A stretch of DNA of 64,000 bases from Pseudomonas sp. K2I15 (GTDB lineage Bacteria; Pseudomonadota; Gammaproteobacteria; Pseudomonadales; Pseudomonadaceae). The position numbers and the translations under genes were made by a program. The first letter of the stretch is position 1. Each line of letters starts with the position of its first letter. The stretch covers positions 62,001 to 126,000 of the forward strand of contig NZ_NIXO01000007.1 of the NCBI RefSeq assembly GCF_002204795.1, read 5' to 3'. Shown piece after piece: positions 60,041 through 64,000 of this stretch. A model generated the notes under the pieces. The model made no database searches and was not told the DNA's origin. It saw only the letters and a program-made list of their open reading frames with translations.

Positions 60041-62980
60041 ATGAGCCTTCCAATGCAGGCCGAACTGCCGGCCATCCTGCTTCCATTTGCCAAGCGGGCC
60101 GAGCAGTCATTTCGTGACGTCGTGGCCGGATTGGACGGCGATAATGGCCTTTCTGAGTGGACGCCGCAACGTTGGGCTGACTTCGCCCGTGTGTGCGCCG
60201 CCAGTGATTTCGTCATTGAACAGAGTGTTCGTGACCCTTTGATGTTGCTGGAGCTGGTGGCATGGGGCGAACTGGACCGAGGCTTTGCCCCCGGCGAGCT
60301 GTGCGGCCAGATTGCAGTTGCCGTGCAACAAGCTGAAACAGAAGACGAACTGGGCCGCGTTCTGCGCCGCCAGCGCACCCGCCAGCAAGTGCGGATCATC
60401 TGGCGCGACCTGACCCGACAGGCGGACCTGGTGCAAACCTGTCGCGATCTATCGGACATGGCCGACGCCAGTATCGACCAGGCGTATCAGTGGCTGTACC
60501 AGCGCCACTGCGTCCTGTTCGGCACGCCCACCGGCCGTCGCAGCGGCGAGCCGCAGCACATGGTCATCCTCGGCATGGGCAAGCTCGGCGCCGTAGAATT
60601 GAACCTGTCGTCCGATATCGACCTGATCTTCGCCTACCCCGAAGGCGGCGACACGGTGGGCGTAAAACGTTCGCTGGATAACCAGGAATTCTTCATTCGC
60701 CTTGGTCAAAAACTGATCAAGGCCCTGGACCCGATGACCGTCGACGGCTTTGTATTTCGCGTCGATATGCGTCTGCGGCCCTACGGTTCAGCCGGGGCAC
60801 TGGTGCTCAGCTTCAACGCGCTGGAACAGTACTACCAGGACCAGGGCCGCGACTGGGAACGCTACGCCATGATCAAGGCGCGGGTGGTGGCTGGAGACCA
60901 GGTGGCCGGCGCGCAATTGCTCGACATGCTGCGGCCATTTGTCTACCGGCGTTACCTGGATTTTTCCGCCATCGAAGCGCTGCGCACCATGAAGCAGTTG
61001 ATCCAGCAGGAAGTGCGGCGCAAGGGCATGGCCGAGAACATCAAGCTGGGCTCGGGCGGCATCCGTGAAGTCGAATTTATCGCCCAGGCGTTTCAGCTGA
61101 TCCACGGCGGCCGCGACCTGAGCCTGCAACAGCGCCCGCTGCTAAAAGTGCTGGGCACGCTGGAAGGCCAGGGCTACCTGCCGCCGGCGGTGATCGCCGA
61201 GCTGCGCGATGGCTATGAATTCCTGCGCTACACCGAACACGCGATCCAGGCGATTGCCGATCGCCAGACTCAAATGCTCCCGGACGGCACCGAAGACCAG
61301 GCGCGAATTGCCTTCATGATGGGCTTCCCGGACTGGACGGCGTTCCATGAGCGCCTGATGTACTGGCGCGGTCGGGTGGACTGGCACTTCCGCCAGGTGA
61401 TTGCCGACCCGGATGAAGAAGAGGGCGAAGAAAGCGAACTGGTCGTGGGCGGCGAGTGGTTGCCATTGTGGGAAGAGTCCCAGGACGAAGAGGCCGCTTG
61501 CCGACAGTTGCAGGAAGGTGGCTTCACCGATGCACCCAAAGCCTTGAAAACCTTGGCTGGCCTGCGTAGCAGCCCGCAATTACGCGCCATGCAGCGCTTG
61601 GGGCGCGAGCGTCTGGATGCGTTTATTCCGCGCTTGCTGGCCCAGGCCGTTGAACACGCCAACCCGGATCTGGTGCTTGAACGCGTATTGCCATTGGTCG
61701 AAGCCGTCGCCCGACGTTCCGCCTATTTGGTACTTCTGACCGAAAACCCCGACGCCCTGCGTCGCCTTCTGACCCTGTGCGCCGCCAGCCCGTGGATCGC
61801 CGAACAGATCACCCGCTTCCCGCTGCTGCTGGACGAATTGCTCAACGAAGGCCGCCTGTTCAAGCCGCCCTTGGCACCGGAATTGGCTGCCGAATTGCGC
61901 GAACGCCTGACACGCATCCCTGAAGATGACCTTGAGCAGCAGATGGAAGCCCTGCGTCACTTCAAGCTGGCCCACCGCCTGCGGGTGGCCGCCTCGGAAA
62001 TCGCCGGCAGCCTGCCGCTGATGAAAGTCAGTGACTACCTGACCTGGCTCGCCGAAGCCATCCTCGAACAAGTGCTGGCCCTGGCCTGGCGCCAGACTGT
62101 CGCCCGCCACGGTTCGCCGCAGCGTGTGGACGGCACCTTGTGCGATCCCGGGTTCATCATTGTCGGTTATGGGAAAGTCGGCGGCATCGAATTGGGGCAT
62201 GGTTCGGACCTGGACCTGGTGTTTATCCATGACGGTGACCCGCAAGCCGAAACCGACGGCGCCAAGCCGATCGACGGTGCGCAATTCTTTACCCGGCTGG
62301 GCCAGCGGATCATTCACCTGCTGACCACCCAGACCAACTCCGGGCAGTTGTATGAAGTGGACATGCGCCTGCGACCGTCGGGCGCGTCCGGTTTGCTGGT
62401 GAGTTCCCTGGGAGCATTTGCGCGCTATCAGGAAAACGAAGCCTGGACCTGGGAACACCAGGCGCTGGTGCGTGCACGTGTGTTGGTCGGCAGCCAGGAT
62501 GTCGGCCGTGCGTTTGAGCAAGTGCGGGCGCAAGTGCTGGGCCGCGCGCAGGACCTGGACAAGCTGCGCCAGGAGGTCAGCGAGATGCGCACCAAGATGC
62601 GTGACAACCTTGGCACCAAGTCCACGGCGGCGGGAACGGCGGCGAATGCCTTCGAGCCCACGGTGGCGTTCGACCTCAAGCAGGACGCCGGAGGTATCGT
62701 CGATATTGAATTTATGGTGCAATACGCGGCTTTGGCGTGGTCTGCGCAACATCCATCGTTGCTGCGCTACACCGACAATATCCGCATTCTGGAAGGGCTG
62801 GAGCAGGTCGGGCTGATGCCTGCTGCCGATGCCCATTTGCTGCGCGAGGTGTATAAAGCCTACCGTTCCGCCGCTCACCGCCAGGCCTTGCAGAACGAGG
62901 CCGGTACGGTTGCCGGGGACCAGTTCGCTGACGAACGGCGCCAGGTGCAGCGAATCTGGCATGAACTGGGGTTAAGCTGA
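60041..62980 (+). CDS. glnE: Bifunctional glutamine-synthetase adenylyltransferase/deadenylase
   Basis: The 979-residue protein adds and removes AMP on GlnA in response to PII. Two nucleotidyltransferase domains are visible: the N-terminal one with SSDIDLIFAYPEGGDT (about 187-202, deadenylation) and the C-terminal one with GSDLDLVFIHDGD (about 722-734, adenylylation). Both keep the metal-binding Asp-x-Asp. ATG 60041 begins the conserved MSLP...AELPAIL. It is divergent from aceE; the waaF gene starts 57 bases downstream. Confidence 0.96.
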   Translation: MSLPMQAELPAILLPFAKRAEQSFRDVVAGLDGDNGLSEWTPQRWADFARVCAASDFVIEQSVRDPLMLLELVAWGELDRGFAPGELCGQIAVAVQQAETEDELGRVLRRQRTRQQVRIIWRDLTRQADLVQTCRDLSDMADASIDQAYQWLYQRHCVLFGTPTGRRSGEPQHMVILGMGKLGAVELNLSSDIDLIFAYPEGGDTVGVKRSLDNQEFFIRLGQKLIKALDPMTVDGFVFRVDMRLRPYGSAGALVLSFNALEQYYQDQGRDWERYAMIKARVVAGDQVAGAQLLDMLRPFVYRRYLDFSAIEALRTMKQLIQQEVRRKGMAENIKLGSGGIREVEFIAQAFQLIHGGRDLSLQQRPLLKVLGTLEGQGYLPPAVIAELRDGYEFLRYTEHAIQAIADRQTQMLPDGTEDQARIAFMMGFPDWTAFHERLMYWRGRVDWHFRQVIADPDEEEGEESELVVGGEWLPLWEESQDEEAACRQLQEGGFTDAPKALKTLAGLRSSPQLRAMQRLGRERLDAFIPRLLAQAVEHANPDLVLERVLPLVEAVARRSAYLVLLTENPDALRRLLTLCAASPWIAEQITRFPLLLDELLNEGRLFKPPLAPELAAELRERLTRIPEDDLEQQMEALRHFKLAHRLRVAASEIAGSLPLMKVSDYLTWLAEAILEQVLALAWRQTVARHGSPQRVDGTLCDPGFIIVGYGKVGGIELGHGSDLDLVFIHDGDPQAETDGAKPIDGAQFFTRLGQRIIHLLTTQTNSGQLYEVDMRLRPSGASGLLVSSLGAFARYQENEAWTWEHQALVRARVLVGSQDVGRAFEQVRAQVLGRAQDLDKLRQEVSEMRTKMRDNLGTKSTAAGTAANAFEPTVAFDLKQDAGGIVDIEFMVQYAALAWSAQHPSLLRYTDNIRILEGLEQVGLMPAADAHLLREVYKAYRSAAHRQALQNEAGTVAGDQFADERRQVQRIWHELGLS

Positions 62981-62996
62981 AACACTATATATAAGG

Positions 62997-63018
62997 CGGG
63001 GAGGCATGAGCCTCCCCG
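62997..63018 (+). terminator. Hairpin between glnE and waaF
   Basis: A nine-base stem (CGGGGAGGC/GCCTCCCCG, loop ATGA) starts 16 bases after the glnE stop. No T run follows (tatcgttt), so it may only weaken read-through or set an mRNA end rather than be a full terminator. Confidence 0.45.
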
Positions 63019-63037
63019 TATCGTTTGTGGAAACTAC

Positions 63038-64000
63038 ATGAATATTCTGATCGTTGGGCCCAGTTGGGTCGGTGACATGGTGATGGCGCAGACACTGTTC
63101 CAGTGCCTGAAACAGCGCCATCCCGACTGCCAAATCGACGTGCTCGCCCCCGAGTGGAGCCGGCCGATTCTTGAGCGCATGCCCGAGGTGCGTAAGGCTT
63201 TGAGCTTCCCGCTCGGCCACGGCGCGCTGGAGCTGGCGACCCGTCGACGCATCGGCAAGTCCCTGGCGGGCCAGTACGATCAGGCGATCCTGTTGCCCAA
63301 CTCGATGAAGTCGGCACTGGTGCCGTTCTTTGCCGGCATTCCCAAGCGCACCGGCTGGCGTGGCGAGTTTCGCTATGGCTTGCTCAATGATGTGCGCAAG
63401 CTCGACAAGGCCCGTTACCCGCTGATGATCGAGCGCTTCATGGCCCTGGCCTACGCGCCGGGTGCCGAGTTGCCGACGCCATATCCGCGCCCGAGCCTGC
63501 AAATCGACCCGGTCACCCGCGACGCCGCCCTGGCCAAGTTCGGCCTGGAGCTGGACCGTCCGGTGCTGGCGCTGTGCCCAGGCGCCGAGTTTGGCGAGTC
63601 CAAGCGCTGGCCGTCGGAGCATTACGCCAAGGTCGCGGAGATGAAGATTCGCGAGGGCTGGCAAGTCTGGCTGTTCGGCTCGAAAAATGATCATTCTGTA
63701 GGCGAGGACATTCGTCAGCGCCTGATCCCGGGCCTGCGCGAAGAAGCCGTCAACCTCAGTGGCGACACGTCCCTGGCCGAGGCTATCGACCTGCTGTCCT
63801 GCGCCGACTCGGTGGTGTCCAACGACTCTGGCCTGATGCACGTGGCCGCGGCGCTGAACCGCCCGCTGGTGGCGGTGTACGGCTCGACATCGCCAGGCTT
63901 CACCCCGCCGTTGGCCGACAAGGTCGAAGTGGTGCGCCTGGGCCTGGATTGCAGCCCGTGTTTCGACCGCACCTGCCGGTTCGGCCACTACAACTGCCTG
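63038..64000 (+). CDS. waaF: ADP-heptose:LPS heptosyltransferase II (3' end beyond window)
   Basis: The first 321 residues of a GT9-family enzyme that adds the second heptose to the lipopolysaccharide inner core at the cytosolic membrane face. It shows the N-terminal PSWVGDMVMAQTLFQCL motif and the ADP-heptose-binding region (CPGAEFGESKRWP; then NDSGLMHVAAALNRPLVAVYGSTSP). The frame stays open to the window edge; family length is about 345. In P. aeruginosa ilvE lies between glnE and waaF; here it does not. Confidence 0.96.
   Translation, partial: MNILIVGPSWVGDMVMAQTLFQCLKQRHPDCQIDVLAPEWSRPILERMPEVRKALSFPLGHGALELATRRRIGKSLAGQYDQAILLPNSMKSALVPFFAGIPKRTGWRGEFRYGLLNDVRKLDKARYPLMIERFMALAYAPGAELPTPYPRPSLQIDPVTRDAALAKFGLELDRPVLALCPGAEFGESKRWPSEHYAKVAEMKIREGWQVWLFGSKNDHSVGEDIRQRLIPGLREEAVNLSGDTSLAEAIDLLSCADSVVSNDSGLMHVAAALNRPLVAVYGSTSPGFTPPLADKVEVVRLGLDCSPCFDRTCRFGHYNCL

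Noticed and set aside
59862..60044. A 60-codon frame just before glnE
   Set aside because: It has no ribosome site, runs into the glnE start, and sits in the AT-rich control region.

Overview
The window is a GC-rich chromosomal segment of a Pseudomonas of the P. fluorescens group. This rests on the gene content and order (gltBD-hemE, mscK-nhaP2, putA/putP, msrA-dipA-aceF-aceE-glnE-waaF) and on ten paired inverted-repeat elements with the 'gtgggagcgggcttgctcgcgaa' signature of P. fluorescens REP/REPIN elements. The assignment is made from sequence recognition alone; no database search was run. I see no tRNA, rRNA, insertion sequence or CRISPR array.

Layout. 1-8.7 kb: the 3' part of gltB, then gltD (glutamate synthase), hemE, and a divergent MFS transporter/LysR regulator pair. 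8.9-25.2 kb: one long minus-strand operon of about 19 genes for an aryl-polyene-type lipid pigment. It carries two ketosynthases plus a chain-length-factor-like partner, a ketoreductase, two hotdog dehydratases (one fused to an acyl/aryl ligase), two acyl carrier proteins, a thioesterase, an aromatic amino acid ammonia-lyase, a methyltransferase, a glycosyltransferase, two acyltransferases, an MMPL exporter, a LolA-like carrier and lipoproteins. The inferred product is an aryl polyene chain built on carrier proteins, joined to a lipid anchor and moved to the outer membrane. 25.5-29.1 kb: an orphan ParA ATPase, a small Pseudomonas-type protein with a strongly structured mRNA leader, trxC, a truncated HigA-like gene and an AT-richer islet (MFS transporter plus unknown ORF). 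29.2-40.3 kb: selO, an MscK-type channel, the NhaP2 antiporter, a chemoreceptor, a ZapB-like/zapA pair and an acyl-CoA dehydrogenase.

40.5-46.5 kb: the divergent putA and putP genes around a 455-bp control region with five GTTGCA motifs, the known recognition sequence of PutA. 46.5-50.6 kb: a DUF2165 membrane protein, an orphan type VI VgrG with its DUF4123 adaptor but no effector gene, and a decayed metY remnant cut off at a REPIN. 50.6-64 kb: conserved core genes rlmJ, msrA, dipA (degenerate GGDEF plus EAL), the pyruvate dehydrogenase genes aceF/aceE with two matching palindromes upstream, glnE, and waaF running off the right edge.

Most notable observations: (1) a REPIN that lies in frame inside the signal peptide of the LolA-like gene of the polyene operon; (2) an ammonia-lyase in that operon with an unusual Phe-His selectivity pair; (3) a two-stem RNA leader before a small conserved protein; (4) twin TGTAGT-N3-ACTACA operators before aceE; (5) the GTTGCA array between putA and putP; (6) the vgrG/adaptor pair without an effector next to a dead metY.
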